Below are positions 44,087 to 52,223 of a DNA stretch of 52,223 nt, one piece after another; the stretch's first letter is position 1, and every line of letters starts with the position of its first letter. The notes under the pieces are model-generated. The model was not told where the DNA came from. It saw only the letters and a program-made list of their open reading frames with translations, and did no database searches. The position numbers were made by a program, and so were the translations under genes. This DNA is from Vogesella fluminis (GTDB taxonomy: Bacteria > Pseudomonadota > Gammaproteobacteria > Burkholderiales > Chromobacteriaceae): NCBI RefSeq assembly GCF_014652335.1, contig NZ_BMYP01000002.1, positions 1 through 52,223 on the forward strand, read 5' to 3'.

Positions 44087-44965
44087 ATGCAGCTGCAAGC
44101 CGTTACCGGCGCACTCGAACAGATTGTGTGCTACGACAAGACCGGTTATTTCCCCCTCGAACTCGCAGGTCAGCGTATCGGCTGTGTCAACGACATCTGG
44201 CGCGAACGCCTGCTGGCGCAGGAAGCGGCGATCTTCCGCGAGGAAAACGGCGTGCTGAAGGCGCTGGATGACGAGCCGGACTTCACCGCGCGCAGCGCCA
44301 CCCTCGCCGCCGCCGCGCTGCGCTGGCGCGACGCCGGCTGGCTCAACGGCTGGCGCGACGAAAAATTCACCGCCTATTTCAGCGACGGCACACCGGCCTT
44401 CGCGATGGAACGCGCCGCGTTCCGTCCGCTGGGGCTGACCAGCCGCGCGGTGCACCTCAACGGCCTGCAGCGCATGGCCGACGGCGAGATCCGCATGTGG
44501 GTCGGCCGCCGCAGCCCGTTCAAGGACGTGGCGCCCAACCGCCTCGACAACCTGATGGGCGGCGGCATCGCCGCCGGCGAGAGCATCCAGATCGCGCTGG
44601 AGCGCGAGGGCTGGGAAGAAGCCGGCATCCCGCCGACGCGGCTGGAGCTGCTGCCGCAGACCGCGCTCTTGCTGGCCGAGCGCCCGGTGCCGCGCGGCCT
44701 GCACCGCGAATGGCTGTACGTGTTCGACCTGTGGCTGAAGGAAGGCGAAATCCCGCAGAACCAGGACGGTGAAGTGGCCGAGCACGTGCTGATGCCGCTG
44801 GCGGAAGTGGAACAGCATCTGGTCAACGGCCAGTTCATGAGCGATGCCGCGCTGACCGCCATCGACTGCCTGGCACGGCTGGGCTACTGGGGCGACGATG
44901 CCGCGCTGCACGCGCTGCTGGCCGGGGTGCGCGGCGTGCCCGGCACCGATACCGCCGGCCGCTGA
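44087..44965 (+). CDS. DUF4743/Nudix hydrolase family protein
   Basis: This 292-residue protein has an N-terminal DUF4743-like region and a Nudix domain. The Nudix box is GGGIAAGESIQIALEREGWEEAG, near residues 158-180. The best start is the ATG at 44087 behind AGGAG. An earlier in-frame ATG at 44054 lacks a ribosome site. Similar proteins resemble the Nudix part of plant and yeast thiamine-diphosphate-related hydrolases, but the substrate here is unknown. Confidence 0.85.
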   Translation: MQLQAVTGALEQIVCYDKTGYFPLELAGQRIGCVNDIWRERLLAQEAAIFREENGVLKALDDEPDFTARSATLAAAALRWRDAGWLNGWRDEKFTAYFSDGTPAFAMERAAFRPLGLTSRAVHLNGLQRMADGEIRMWVGRRSPFKDVAPNRLDNLMGGGIAAGESIQIALEREGWEEAGIPPTRLELLPQTALLLAERPVPRGLHREWLYVFDLWLKEGEIPQNQDGEVAEHVLMPLAEVEQHLVNGQFMSDAALTAIDCLARLGYWGDDAALHALLAGVRGVPGTDTAGR

Positions 44966-45218
44966 GAACCTGTTCACACTCTGCCGTGCTTCGAGAAACG
45001 TTGCGCGGTGAGTACGGCTTCGGCATGCGTGTTTAAAGCCGGATAAACACCGCTTCCTCAGCCGTTTTCGCCTTGGTCTCGCGTAAGCGCGAGATCGTGA
45101 ACACGTTCCAAGCCAACACAAGGTTGGCCGCAACCGTTGCGGCCAACCTTGCCGCCTGCCGCGGCGGATGGATTTTTGCTACAGTGACCATCTTTCCCCG
45201 TAGCCAAGCCGCCGCGTC
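44966..45218. other. Intergenic region with two hairpins
   Basis: No gene is seen. It contains the inverted repeat TCTCGCG/CGCGAGA near 45075-45095 and core palindrome copy 4. Confidence 0.5.
45120..45150. repeat. Core palindrome copy 4 (14-bp arms)
   Basis: AAGGTTGGCCGCAA, CCG, TTGCGGCCAACCTT. The arms have opposite order to the other copies (TTGGCCGCAA first). Confidence 0.8.
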
Positions 45219-46574
45219 ATGACCGCCTTTACCAGCTGCAACCCTGCCTCCGGCGAGGTGGTGTACACCCGCCCCGCCCTGTCCGCCGATTCCCTGCCGC
45301 CACAACTGGCCGCACTGCGCCGCGCACAGCACGCGTGGTCGCACCTCGCGACCGCCGAACGCGCCGCGCGCCTGCTGCTGCTGGCCGACCAGCTGGCAGC
45401 CAGCCGGCATGCGCTGGCGGCCCTGGTGTCGCTGGAAGTGGGCAAGCTGGAGCGCGAATGCCTGGCCGAGATCGACAAATCGGTGCAGCTGATCCGCTAC
45501 TACGCCGACCTGGCGCCGACGCTGCTGGCCAGCAAGGACATCGCCACCGGCGCCAGCAAGAGCGGCGTCGCCTTCGAGCCGCTGGGCATCGTGCTGGCGA
45601 TCATGCCATGGAACTACCCGATCTGGCAGGTGCTACGCTTCGCGGTGCCGGCGCTGATGTCCGGCAACGCCTGCCTGGTGAAGCCGGCGCCGTCGGTGCC
45701 GCAGTGCAGCGCGCTGCTGCTGGACATCGTGCGTCAGGCCGGACTGGACGTGCTGGACATGGCATGGATCGAGCACGAGGCGGTCGACGACGCCATCCGC
45801 GGCTGCGACGCGGTGGCCTTCACCGGCTCCACCACCACCGGGCGCCAGATCGCGGCCATGGCCGGCCGCCACCTGAAGAAAACCGTGCTGGAGCTGGGTG
45901 GCAGCAACCCCTTCATCGTGCTGGCCGACGCTGACGTCGAGGCCGCCGCCAGCGAGGCCGCGCACTCGCGCTTTCGCGACGCGGGCCAAAGCTGCAACGC
46001 CGCCAAGCGCATGATCGTGGTGCCGGAGATCGCCGACGCCTTCGTCGCCGCCTTTCTCGAACACGTCCGCGCGCTGGTGCCCGGCCATCCGGCCGACGCC
46101 GCCACCACGCTGGCGCCGCTGACCCGTGCCGACCTGCGCGAGGCGCTGCACGCGCAGGTGCTGGATGCGCAGGGCCACGGCGCGCAGCTGCTGGCCGGCG
46201 GCCTCATGCCGCACGGCGCCGGCTTCTACTACCCGGCCACGGTGCTGGACCACGTCAACAGCGCCTGCCGCATCTACCACGAGGAGGTGTTCGGCCCGGT
46301 GGCCAGCATCCTGCGTGCGGCCAACGTCGACGACGCCATCCGTCTGGCCAACGACACCCCGTTCGGCCTCGGCGCCACCATCTTCAGCGCCGACACCGAG
46401 CAGGCGTGGCGGCTGGGGCGCGAGATCGAGGCCGGCGCGGTGTTCATCAACCGCTATACCAGCTCCGACCTGCGCCTGCCCTTCGGCGGCGTCAAGGCTT
46501 CCGGCTACGGCCGCGAGCTGTCCGAATTCGGACTGTACGAATTCGTCAACGTGAAGACCTACTGGCAAAAATAA
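45219..46574 (+). CDS. NAD(P)-dependent aldehyde dehydrogenase, succinate-semialdehyde type
   Basis: This 451-residue enzyme oxidises an aldehyde to an acid. The catalytic Glu is in LELGGSNPF and the nucleophile is the Cys in AGQSCNAAKR. The cofactor loop FTGSTTTGRQ and the substrate-channel motif MPWNYPIWQVLRF are present. It is short for the superfamily but typical of Sad/GabD-type succinate-semialdehyde dehydrogenases. Substrate is inferred from resemblance only. Confidence 0.87.
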   Translation: MTAFTSCNPASGEVVYTRPALSADSLPPQLAALRRAQHAWSHLATAERAARLLLLADQLAASRHALAALVSLEVGKLERECLAEIDKSVQLIRYYADLAPTLLASKDIATGASKSGVAFEPLGIVLAIMPWNYPIWQVLRFAVPALMSGNACLVKPAPSVPQCSALLLDIVRQAGLDVLDMAWIEHEAVDDAIRGCDAVAFTGSTTTGRQIAAMAGRHLKKTVLELGGSNPFIVLADADVEAAASEAAHSRFRDAGQSCNAAKRMIVVPEIADAFVAAFLEHVRALVPGHPADAATTLAPLTRADLREALHAQVLDAQGHGAQLLAGGLMPHGAGFYYPATVLDHVNSACRIYHEEVFGPVASILRAANVDDAIRLANDTPFGLGATIFSADTEQAWRLGREIEAGAVFINRYTSSDLRLPFGGVKASGYGRELSEFGLYEFVNVKTYWQK

Positions 46575-46655
46575 GCCCCGTGGCGGCCGCGGCCTGCAAC
46601 AAATTCGCCATGCGCCGGTCGCATAGTGCTTGTTGCCTTCATTCCGTGGACCGCC

Positions 46656-47288
46656 ATGCTGCCTCACCACTCCCGCCCCGCCCGCACCCGCCGGGCGCGC
46701 GCGCTCCCTCCCCCGCTGTCGCACGCCACCCTGGGCGAGGCCGTCGGCCGCCACCCGCGCCAGCAGTTGCGCTGGCTCGGGCTGCTGGCGCTGCCGCTGC
46801 TGTTGCCGCTGACCGTACCCGGCATGGCCACCAGCGTCGGCGCGCTGTGCCTGCTGCTGGCCGGCGGCCTGCTGCTGGCGCGACCGGTGGCACTGCCGGC
46901 ATGGCTGGCGCAACGCCGCCTGCCGCCGGCGCTGGGCGAGCGCCTGCAAGGGCTGCTGGCCCGGCTCAACCAGCACCTGCTGGCACGCAGCCGGCCGCGA
47001 CTGTTGCGGCTCAGCTCGCCGCGCTACCGCTACCTCAATGGCGGCATGCTGGCGCTGGCCGGGCTGTCGATGATGGTGCCAGTGCCGGTGATCTCCTTCG
47101 ACAATATGGTGCCCGCCGCCGCGGTGGCGCTGCTGGCGTGGGGGCTGCGATTGCGCGACGGCGCGCTGCTGCTGGCCGGCTACGTCGCCACCGTGCTGGC
47201 GTGGGTCTATGTCGCGCTGCTGTGGTGGGCCGGCGCCGAAATCCTGGCCTGGGGCTACCGCCTGCTGCGCGGCGGCTGGACCGGTTAA
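46656..47288 (+). CDS. ExoD-family membrane protein
   Basis: This 210-residue protein has four to five hydrophobic segments (for example LGLLALPLLLPLTV and MLALAGLSMMVPVPVISF) and the LGEAVGRHPRQQ entry seen in ExoD proteins, first linked to exopolysaccharide synthesis in rhizobia. I prefer the ATG at 46656; a GTG at 46626 is also in frame. The biochemical function of the family is not established. Confidence 0.75.
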   Translation: MLPHHSRPARTRRARALPPPLSHATLGEAVGRHPRQQLRWLGLLALPLLLPLTVPGMATSVGALCLLLAGGLLLARPVALPAWLAQRRLPPALGERLQGLLARLNQHLLARSRPRLLRLSSPRYRYLNGGMLALAGLSMMVPVPVISFDNMVPAAAVALLAWGLRLRDGALLLAGYVATVLAWVYVALLWWAGAEILAWGYRLLRGGWTG

Positions 47289-47454
47289 GCGCCACGCCCC
47301 AATCCTGCGTGGCGCCGCCTTGCCCTGCGCCTGCTACGATCGGCATCGGCGCGCCCGGGGACGCGGCGAGGCGTTGCCAGCAGCGCCAGGCCGCCACTTG
47401 CGCGTATCATCGGGGGCTTGAGCGGGCAGCGCCCGTCTGGCACAGGATTCCCCC

Positions 47455-48072
47455 ATGAGCAGTCTCATCCTCTACGGCAACTGCCTCTCCGGCCACAGCT
47501 ACAAGATCAGGCTGGCGCTGGTGCTGGGCAAGGTTGCACACCAATACCGCCACGTTGCGCTGCCCACGCCGCGCGCAGAGCGCCCGGCCGACTTCCGCGC
47601 CGCCAGCCGCTGGGACGAGGTGCCGGCACTGGTGGTCGACGGCGTGGCGATGGTGCAATCCAACGCCATCCTGCAGTGGCTGGCGGAGAACCAGGGCGTG
47701 CTCGCCGGCCAGCCAGGCGAGCGCCAGGTGCTGCGCGAATGGCTGAGCTGGGAGAGCAACCGCATCGGCCTGTCGCTGCCCAATCTGCGCTACGCGCGCC
47801 GTTTTGAGCCACAGCCGGCGGCAGTCGAAGCCTGGCTGGAACAGCGCTGCCGCGCCGACCTCGACGTGCTGGACGCGCAACTGGCGACGCAGGACTACCT
47901 GCTCGCCGGCGGCCTGTCGCTCGCCGACCTGTCGGCCAGCGCCTACCTGTGGTGGGCCGCCGACGCCGGCATCGACCTGCAAGCTTGGCCGCAGGTTGGC
48001 GCCTGGCTGGCGCGCATCGCCGCCCAGCCCGGCTGGCAGCATCCGGACGCGCTGATGGCGCCGGAGAACTGA
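47455..48072 (+). CDS. Glutathione S-transferase family protein
   Basis: This 205-residue protein has an N-terminal thioredoxin-like fold (SSLILYGNCLSGHSYKIRLALVLG) with Ser/Tyr near residues 10-15 as candidate active residues, the VPALVVDG cis-proline loop, the QSNAILQWLAE glutathione-binding stretch, and a helical C-terminal domain with GLSLADLSASAYLWW. Its substrate is unknown. It is followed after 1 base by the cysteine-cluster gene, so an operon is likely. Confidence 0.9.
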   Translation: MSSLILYGNCLSGHSYKIRLALVLGKVAHQYRHVALPTPRAERPADFRAASRWDEVPALVVDGVAMVQSNAILQWLAENQGVLAGQPGERQVLREWLSWESNRIGLSLPNLRYARRFEPQPAAVEAWLEQRCRADLDVLDAQLATQDYLLAGGLSLADLSASAYLWWAADAGIDLQAWPQVGAWLARIAAQPGWQHPDALMAPEN

Positions 48073-48073
48073 C

Positions 48074-48406
48074 ATGAGCGCGCCGCAGCGCATCTGGCTG
48101 GCCCGCGCCGCACCGGCCAAACCGGCGTCCGGCGCCGTCTGCAACGGTTGCGGGGTGTGCTGCGCCGCGGCGCCCTGCCCGTTGTCCCGCCTGCTGCTGC
48201 GCCACCGTGACGGCGCCTGCCCGGCGCTGCAGTGGCAGGCTACGGCCGCGCGCTACCACTGCGGCCTGCTCACCGCCCCCACCCACTACCTGCGCTGGCT
48301 ACCCGCCGTCGCCGTGCCGCTGTTCGCGCGACTGGCGCGACGCTATCTGGCCATCGGCGCCGGCTGCGACTCCGACACCAGCGCCGAACCGGAAACCACG
48401 TCATGA
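48074..48406 (+). CDS. Small cysteine-cluster protein (CxxCxxCC)
   Basis: This 110-residue protein has the cluster CNGCGVCCAAAPCP at residues 24-37, as in the CxxCxxCC (YkgJ-like) metal-binding family, and a further Cys in YHCGLL. It probably binds zinc or an iron-sulfur cluster. Its TGA overlaps the ATG of the FAD oxidase (ATGA), so a role as a partner or maturation factor of that enzyme is possible but only inferred. Confidence 0.7.
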   Translation: MSAPQRIWLARAAPAKPASGAVCNGCGVCCAAAPCPLSRLLLRHRDGACPALQWQATAARYHCGLLTAPTHYLRWLPAVAVPLFARLARRYLAIGAGCDSDTSAEPETTS

Positions 48407-49785
48407 CCGATCTGCTTGCGCCACTGGCCGCCATTGTCGGCGCCGCCAACCTGCTGACCGCACCGCACGACATCGCGCCCTTCATTACCGACTACCGCGG
48501 CCGCTACCACGGGGCGCCGCTGGCGGTGGCGCTGCCGGCCAGCCGCGACGAGGTGGCGGCGCTGGTGCGCTTCTGCGCCGCCCACCGCATCGCCATCGTG
48601 CCGCAGGGCGGCAACACCTCCACCTGCGGCGCGGCGACGCCGGACGGCAGCGGCCGGCAGCTGCTGATCGCCTTTCGGCGCCTGAACCGCATCCGTGCCG
48701 TCGACGCGGCCAACCAGACCATCACCGTCGAGGCCGGCTGCACGCTGGCGGCGGTGCAGGCGGCGGCGGCCGATGCCGGGCTGCTGTTCCCGCTGTCGCT
48801 GGCGAGCGAGGGCAGCTGCCAGATCGGCGGCAACCTGTCCACCAACGCCGGCGGCCTCGCCGTGCTGCGTTTCGGCACCATGCGCGAGCTGACCCTGGGG
48901 CTGGAGGTGGTGCTGCCGGACGGCCAGCTGCTGGACGCGCTGACCGCGCTGCGCAAGGACACCAGCGGCCTGGACGTGAAGCAGCTGTTCATCGGCGCCG
49001 AGGGCCAGCTCGGGCTGATCACCGCCGCCACGCTGAAGCTGTTCCCGCAGCCCACCGCGCACGCCACCGCGCTGCTCGGCGTCGCCGGCGCCGACGAAGC
49101 CATCGCCACCCTCAACGCGCTGCAGGCGGCGTTCGGCGACCGGCTGACCAGCTTCGAGATGATGTCCGAGGTGTGCCAGCAGCTGCTCGACAAGTACCAG
49201 CCGGGCGCGCTGCCGTTTACGGCGCCGTGGGCGCTGCTGGTCGAGCTGTCCGACAGCGGCGACAACACCAGCCTGCAGGAGCGGCTGCTGCAGTGGCTGG
49301 CCGCGCGCGGCCTCGGCGACGGCGTGCTGGCGCAGAACGACAGCGAACGCGCGCGGCTGTGGCAGCTGCGCGAGCAGATGTCGGAGCTGCAAAAGCGCGA
49401 CGGCCCCAGCATCAAGCACGATATCGGCGTGCCGACCTCGGCGATCCCGGCCTTTCTCGACGCCTGCGGCGCCGCGCTGCAGGCCGCCTTCCCCGGTGTG
49501 CGCATCGTCGCCTTCGGCCACGCCGGCGACGGCAACCTGCACTACAACATCAGCCACACCCGCCCCGGCAATGCCGAGTTGTTTGCCGACGAGGACGCGG
49601 TCAACGCCATCGTCTACGAACAGGTCCACCGCCTGCGCGGCACGCTGGCGGCCGAGCACGGCGTCGGCCAGCTCAAGGGCCACTGGCTGCAACGCTACAA
49701 GGACCCGGCGGCGCTGGCGGTGATGCGCGCGGTGAAACAGGCGCTCGATCCGCAACACATCATGAACCCGGGCAAGTGGCTGTAA
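48403..49785 (+). CDS. FAD-linked oxidase, D-2-hydroxyacid dehydrogenase type
   Basis: This 460-residue flavoenzyme of the VAO/GlcD family has an N-terminal PCMH FAD domain (VPQGGNTSTCG, then SEGSCQIGGNLSTNAGGLAVLRFG) and a C-terminal FAD-oxidase domain with the metal/substrate motifs FGHAGDGNLHYN and EHGVGQLK. This is the pattern of D-2-hydroxyglutarate or D-lactate dehydrogenases. The start at 48403 overlaps the preceding gene; a longer in-frame start is rejected because it would lie wholly inside that gene. Confidence 0.9.
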   Translation: MTDLLAPLAAIVGAANLLTAPHDIAPFITDYRGRYHGAPLAVALPASRDEVAALVRFCAAHRIAIVPQGGNTSTCGAATPDGSGRQLLIAFRRLNRIRAVDAANQTITVEAGCTLAAVQAAAADAGLLFPLSLASEGSCQIGGNLSTNAGGLAVLRFGTMRELTLGLEVVLPDGQLLDALTALRKDTSGLDVKQLFIGAEGQLGLITAATLKLFPQPTAHATALLGVAGADEAIATLNALQAAFGDRLTSFEMMSEVCQQLLDKYQPGALPFTAPWALLVELSDSGDNTSLQERLLQWLAARGLGDGVLAQNDSERARLWQLREQMSELQKRDGPSIKHDIGVPTSAIPAFLDACGAALQAAFPGVRIVAFGHAGDGNLHYNISHTRPGNAELFADEDAVNAIVYEQVHRLRGTLAAEHGVGQLKGHWLQRYKDPAALAVMRAVKQALDPQHIMNPGKWL

Positions 49786-49809
49786 CGCGCCAGTCCCGCC
49801 CCCAAAACG

Positions 49810-49842
49810 ATGCGGCCAACCTTGAACCAAGGTTGGCCGCAT
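49810..49842. repeat. Core palindrome copy 5 (15-bp arms)
   Basis: ATGCGGCCAACCTTG, AAC, CAAGGTTGGCCGCAT, 25 bases after the FAD oxidase stop. The stable hairpin could end transcription, although no T-run follows. Confidence 0.8.
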
Positions 49843-49879
49843 TGTCGTATCCGCTGCCGGCCGGCAAAAACGGCAGGCA

Positions 49880-49911
49880 AAAAAAATCCCCTGAGGGTTT
49901 CCGCAGGGGCC
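49880..49911 (-). terminator. Terminator of the RegA-type gene
   Basis: On the minus strand, CCCCTG and CAGGGG pair around a short loop and are followed by a run of eight T. It is the first clear terminator downstream of the response regulator. Confidence 0.7.
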
Positions 49912-50123
49912 AACACGAGGAAGAAACACCACACCGGCACAGGGCCGACGGATGCTTCGAGGGGCTAACACCACAAAAACCTTTCGGCTTGAGTGCAGCG
50001 CACAATTTAAGGCAATTGCTCTAATTTGTCCACTGCTTTATCAGTAGTTTAGGGCCTGTTAACACTTGTTTTGTCACAGCGCCGGCCCGGACGCCGTACC
50101 GTTGTTCTGCGCCAGCGGGCCGG
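49912..50123. other. Intergenic region downstream of the response regulator
   Basis: About 210 bases with an A+T-rich block (49990-50070) and no gene that I can support. Confidence 0.4.
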
Positions 50124-50648
50124 TCAATCGTGCACCGGGTGCTTGGCCAGCATGCGCTGCACGCTGCGGCGGTGCATGTTCAGCGCACGCGCGGTGGCAG
50201 AGACATTGCCGTTGTTCTCAGCCAGCACCCGCTGCAGGTGTTCCCAGCTGATGCGCTTCAGTGACATCGGCGCGGCCGGCAGCGCACATTCCGGATTTGC
50301 CGCCACCGCACCGAGCGCGGCGAGAATCTCGTCGGCGCCGGCCGGTTTGGCCAGATAGTTGACCGCGCCCAGCTTCACCGCCTCCACTGCGGTGGCAATG
50401 CTGGCATAGCCGGTCAGCACCAGCAGCCTGGCCTGCGGCGCCACCGCCAGCAGTTGCGGCAGCAGGCGCAGGCCGCTGTCGCCGTCGAGGTTAAGGTCGA
50501 GGATGATCGCCTGCGGCGCAGCGGCCGCTTCCTGCAGTGCCGCGGCCACGTTGGCCGCATGGCGTACCGTATGGCCGCGTCGCTGCAGGCTGCGCGCCAG
50601 CATCGCGGCAAATGCCGCATCGTCCTCTACCAGCAGGATGTCCATCAT
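50124..50648 (-). CDS. RegA/ActR/PrrA-type response regulator
   Basis: This 174-residue regulator has a receiver domain with acidic pocket EDD, phospho-acceptor Asp in ILDLNLDGDSG, and the switch Lys in LAKPAGA. It ends in a Fis-type HTH, NNGNVSATARALNMHRRSVQRM, characteristic of RegA, which controls genes of respiration and anaerobic metabolism in response to redox state. The start at 50648 overlaps the kinase stop (ATGA), so the pair is co-translated. Confidence 0.9.
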   Translation of the reverse strand: MMDILLVEDDAAFAAMLARSLQRRGHTVRHAANVAAALQEAAAAPQAIILDLNLDGDSGLRLLPQLLAVAPQARLLVLTGYASIATAVEAVKLGAVNYLAKPAGADEILAALGAVAANPECALPAAPMSLKRISWEHLQRVLAENNGNVSATARALNMHRRSVQRMLAKHPVHD

Positions 50649-51889
50649 GTGTCGCCCTCCAGTGGCAGCCGCAGCGTGGCGCACACGCCGCCGGCAGCAT
50701 CGTTTTCCAGACGCAATTCGCCGCCCAGGTGCGACAGCGTCACGTGTGACAGCATCACCCCGAGGCCGAGGCCGGCCGGCTTATCGCTGTCCAGCGGCGC
50801 CAGCCCGGCCCGCGCCAGCTGCGCGGCGCTGAGCCGGCCGCGGCGGTTGCGGATACATAATTGCAGCTGGCCGGCAACGATGGCGGCATCCAGCTCCACC
50901 TCGCCGCCGCCGGCCTCCGCCGCGTTGTTGAGCAGGTTGAACAGCGCCGGCCAGAAGCGCGGGTCCGGCGCCATCGCCGGCCCGCCGTGCAGCAGGCCGT
51001 CGCGCTGCAGCCGCACCCCCGGCCGCGTCGCCTGCCAGCCCTGCAGCTGCTGCGCCAGCGTATCGCCGATGGGCTGCGGCGGCGGCCGCCTCTCGGCGCC
51101 GGCCTTCAGCTGCACCAGCGCCTGGCGGCACAGCGCCAGCTGCTGCCGCATCAGTTGCAGATCGGCCTGCAGCGCGGCATCGCCGGCGGTACCGGCGCAC
51201 AGCTCGTCGCACAGCAGGGTCAGCGTATTGAGCGGCGTCGACAGGCTGTGCGCGGTGCCCGCCGCCTGCACGCCCAGCGCCACCAGCTGCTCGTCGCGCA
51301 GCTGCGCCTCGCGCGCCTGCGCCAGCGCCGCCTCGCGCTGTGCCAGCTGCCGCGCCAGCGACGACACGAAGCCGGTCAGCAGCAGCACCGACACGGCAAA
51401 GGTCAGCCACATGCCGACCAGATGCAGGCGGAAGGCGTAGGCAGCATCGTCACCGGCCAGCGGCCACGGCAGGTGCCAGCCAAACAGCAGCGCATAGCCG
51501 CCCAGGCTCAGCAGCGCCAGCAGCCACGCCTGGCGCGGCGGCAGCAGCAGCGCCGCCAGCAGCACCGGCGGCAGGTACAGCGAGGCCAGCGGGTTGGCGG
51601 CGCCGCCGCTGAAAGCCAGCACCTCGGAGAGCACCAGCACGTCGCCGAACAGGCCCAGCGCCAGCTGCGAGCGTGGCGGCAACGGCCAGTGCCGCAGCAC
51701 GAGATTGAGCAGCGCCAGCGTCGCCAGCGCCTGTGCCAGCAGCAGCCATGGCAGCCGCAGCGCCAGCAGCGCGGCCAGTGCCAGGGTCAGCAGCGCCGCG
51801 CCCAGCATCAGCCAGCGCAGACGCCGCACCGCCTGCGCCACCGGCCCAAGGTTGGCCGCAAACAATGCCGGAAACGTGGAAGTCATCAT
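50645..51889 (-). CDS. RegB/PrrB-type redox sensor histidine kinase
   Basis: This 414-residue membrane kinase has about six hydrophobic segments in its first 200 residues. The quinone-site motif GGAANPLASLYLPP, similar to the RegB GGxxNPF motif, is present. The H-box is AAGTAHSLSTPLNTL, and LALCRQAL matches the position of the conserved redox-active cysteine of RegB. The ATP domain carries NLLNNAAEAG and GLGLGVML. The start is ATG 51889 or 51886. It senses redox state through quinone and disulfide chemistry, as known for the family. Confidence 0.9.
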   Translation of the reverse strand: MMTSTFPALFAANLGPVAQAVRRLRWLMLGAALLTLALAALLALRLPWLLLAQALATLALLNLVLRHWPLPPRSQLALGLFGDVLVLSEVLAFSGGAANPLASLYLPPVLLAALLLPPRQAWLLALLSLGGYALLFGWHLPWPLAGDDAAYAFRLHLVGMWLTFAVSVLLLTGFVSSLARQLAQREAALAQAREAQLRDEQLVALGVQAAGTAHSLSTPLNTLTLLCDELCAGTAGDAALQADLQLMRQQLALCRQALVQLKAGAERRPPPQPIGDTLAQQLQGWQATRPGVRLQRDGLLHGGPAMAPDPRFWPALFNLLNNAAEAGGGEVELDAAIVAGQLQLCIRNRRGRLSAAQLARAGLAPLDSDKPAGLGLGVMLSHVTLSHLGGELRLENDAAGGVCATLRLPLEGDT

Positions 51890-52023
51890 GGCGGCTACTT
51901 TAGCATCGCCGTCGCCCTGCGCGGCAGGCTGCGACGATTTGTCGCGGCCGCCGGGCGTGTCTTTTGCCGATCGCAGGGTTGACAATCCAGCCGCGGACAA
52001 CTAATATGCGCCTGCTCTTGCAG

Positions 52024-52108
52024 GGGGGGATTCCCGAGCGGTCAAAGGGATCAGACTGTAAATCTGACGGCTCAGCCTTCGAAGGTTCGAATCCTTCTCC
52101 CCCCACCA
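52024..52108 (+). tRNA. tRNA-Tyr(GTA)
   Basis: An 85-base class II tRNA with a GGGGGGA acceptor strand, long variable arm, anticodon in ACTGTAAAT (GTA) and an encoded CCA end. Confidence 0.95.
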
Positions 52109-52121
52109 CAAGACTCATCAA

Positions 52122-52151
52122 GGCCCTGCGCACCGCGTCAGGGCTTTTTTG
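52122..52151 (+). terminator. Terminator after tRNA-Tyr
   Basis: GCCCTG/CAGGGC stem with a 10-base loop followed by six T. Confidence 0.85.
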
Positions 52152-52179
52152 TTTTTCACGTCGCCACCGCAGGGCCGGC

Positions 52180-52223
52180 TCAGAGCCGTGCCAGCACCGC
52201 ATCGCAAAACGCCGCCGTCCCGG
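52180..52223 (-). CDS. 3' end of a gene entering from the right edge
   Basis: On the minus strand the last codons read GTAAFCDAVLARL and a stop, with the codon use of the core genome. Too short to identify the family. Confidence 0.4.
   Translation of the reverse strand, partial: GTAAFCDAVLARL

Noticed and set aside
48207-50024. A 605-codon plus-strand frame over the FAD oxidase
   Set aside because: It is rich in Arg, Ala, Pro and Gly in the shifted frame of a clear FAD oxidase and crosses its stop. It is a shadow.
51900-52202. A 100-codon minus-strand gene over tRNA-Tyr
   Set aside because: It reads through the tRNA and its terminator on the opposite strand and has no protein-like features.

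Overview
The window joins two very different halves. From about 30,700 to the end it is ordinary, very GC-rich chromosome of a betaproteobacterium. The gene set and order (pth-rplY-prs-tRNA-Gln-ispE-lolB-TPR lipoprotein, then mutM, apaH, rep, a diheme cytochrome c and a RegB/RegA-type redox two-component pair) fit the order Neisseriales, of the Chromobacterium/Vogesella kind. That placement is inferred from gene order and codon use, not from a marker gene. From the left edge to about 30,700 lies a less GC-rich accessory island with no housekeeping genes.

The island's right border is visible. It lies inside ychF, of which only the first 34 codons remain next to pth. Its left border is outside the window. 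From left to right the island holds: a tyrosine recombinase running in from the left edge; an HNH endonuclease gene split by an IS3-family (IS407-like) insertion sequence with a 4-bp target duplication; a reverse transcriptase fused to a nitrilase domain (defence-associated RT type 1); a stub of a DUF262 (GmrSD-type) gene; and a tightly packed minus-strand operon. That operon encodes, in transcription order, a 1771-residue DUF1998 helicase with a C-terminal nuclease-like domain, an SNF2-type helicase, a 1478-residue Eco57I-like adenine methyltransferase and an SMC/RecN-like ATPase. It resembles class 1 DISARM, but the DrmA and DrmB functions appear to be fused, no phospholipase D gene (drmC) is present, and a nuclease domain and an SMC-like ATPase are added. 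This operon is the best candidate for an undescribed system.

Right of the operon is a plasmid-type replicon: four iterons spaced exactly 22 bp apart, a ribbon-helix-helix protein and a TrfA-like replication initiator. It is followed by an orphan HipB-like regulator, a hipBA toxin-antitoxin pair with a strong palindromic operator and flanked by 108-bp direct repeats, a lone XRE regulator, several unrecognised genes and decayed gene remnants. The island therefore looks like an integrated plasmid-like or composite element carrying stacked anti-phage functions and a stability module.

The core half contains four kinds of tRNA locus or regulated unit worth noting: a tandem pair of identical tRNA-Gln(TTG) genes, a tRNA-Arg(CCG), a tRNA-Tyr(GTA), and several clear rho-independent terminators. 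A recurrent palindrome built on TGCGGCCAA/TTGGCCGCA lies in most of the intergenic gaps of the core and was not seen as a palindrome in the island. Overlapping start and stop codons indicate translational coupling in TPR-lolB-ispE, in the cysteine-cluster protein/FAD oxidase pair, and in the kinase/regulator pair.
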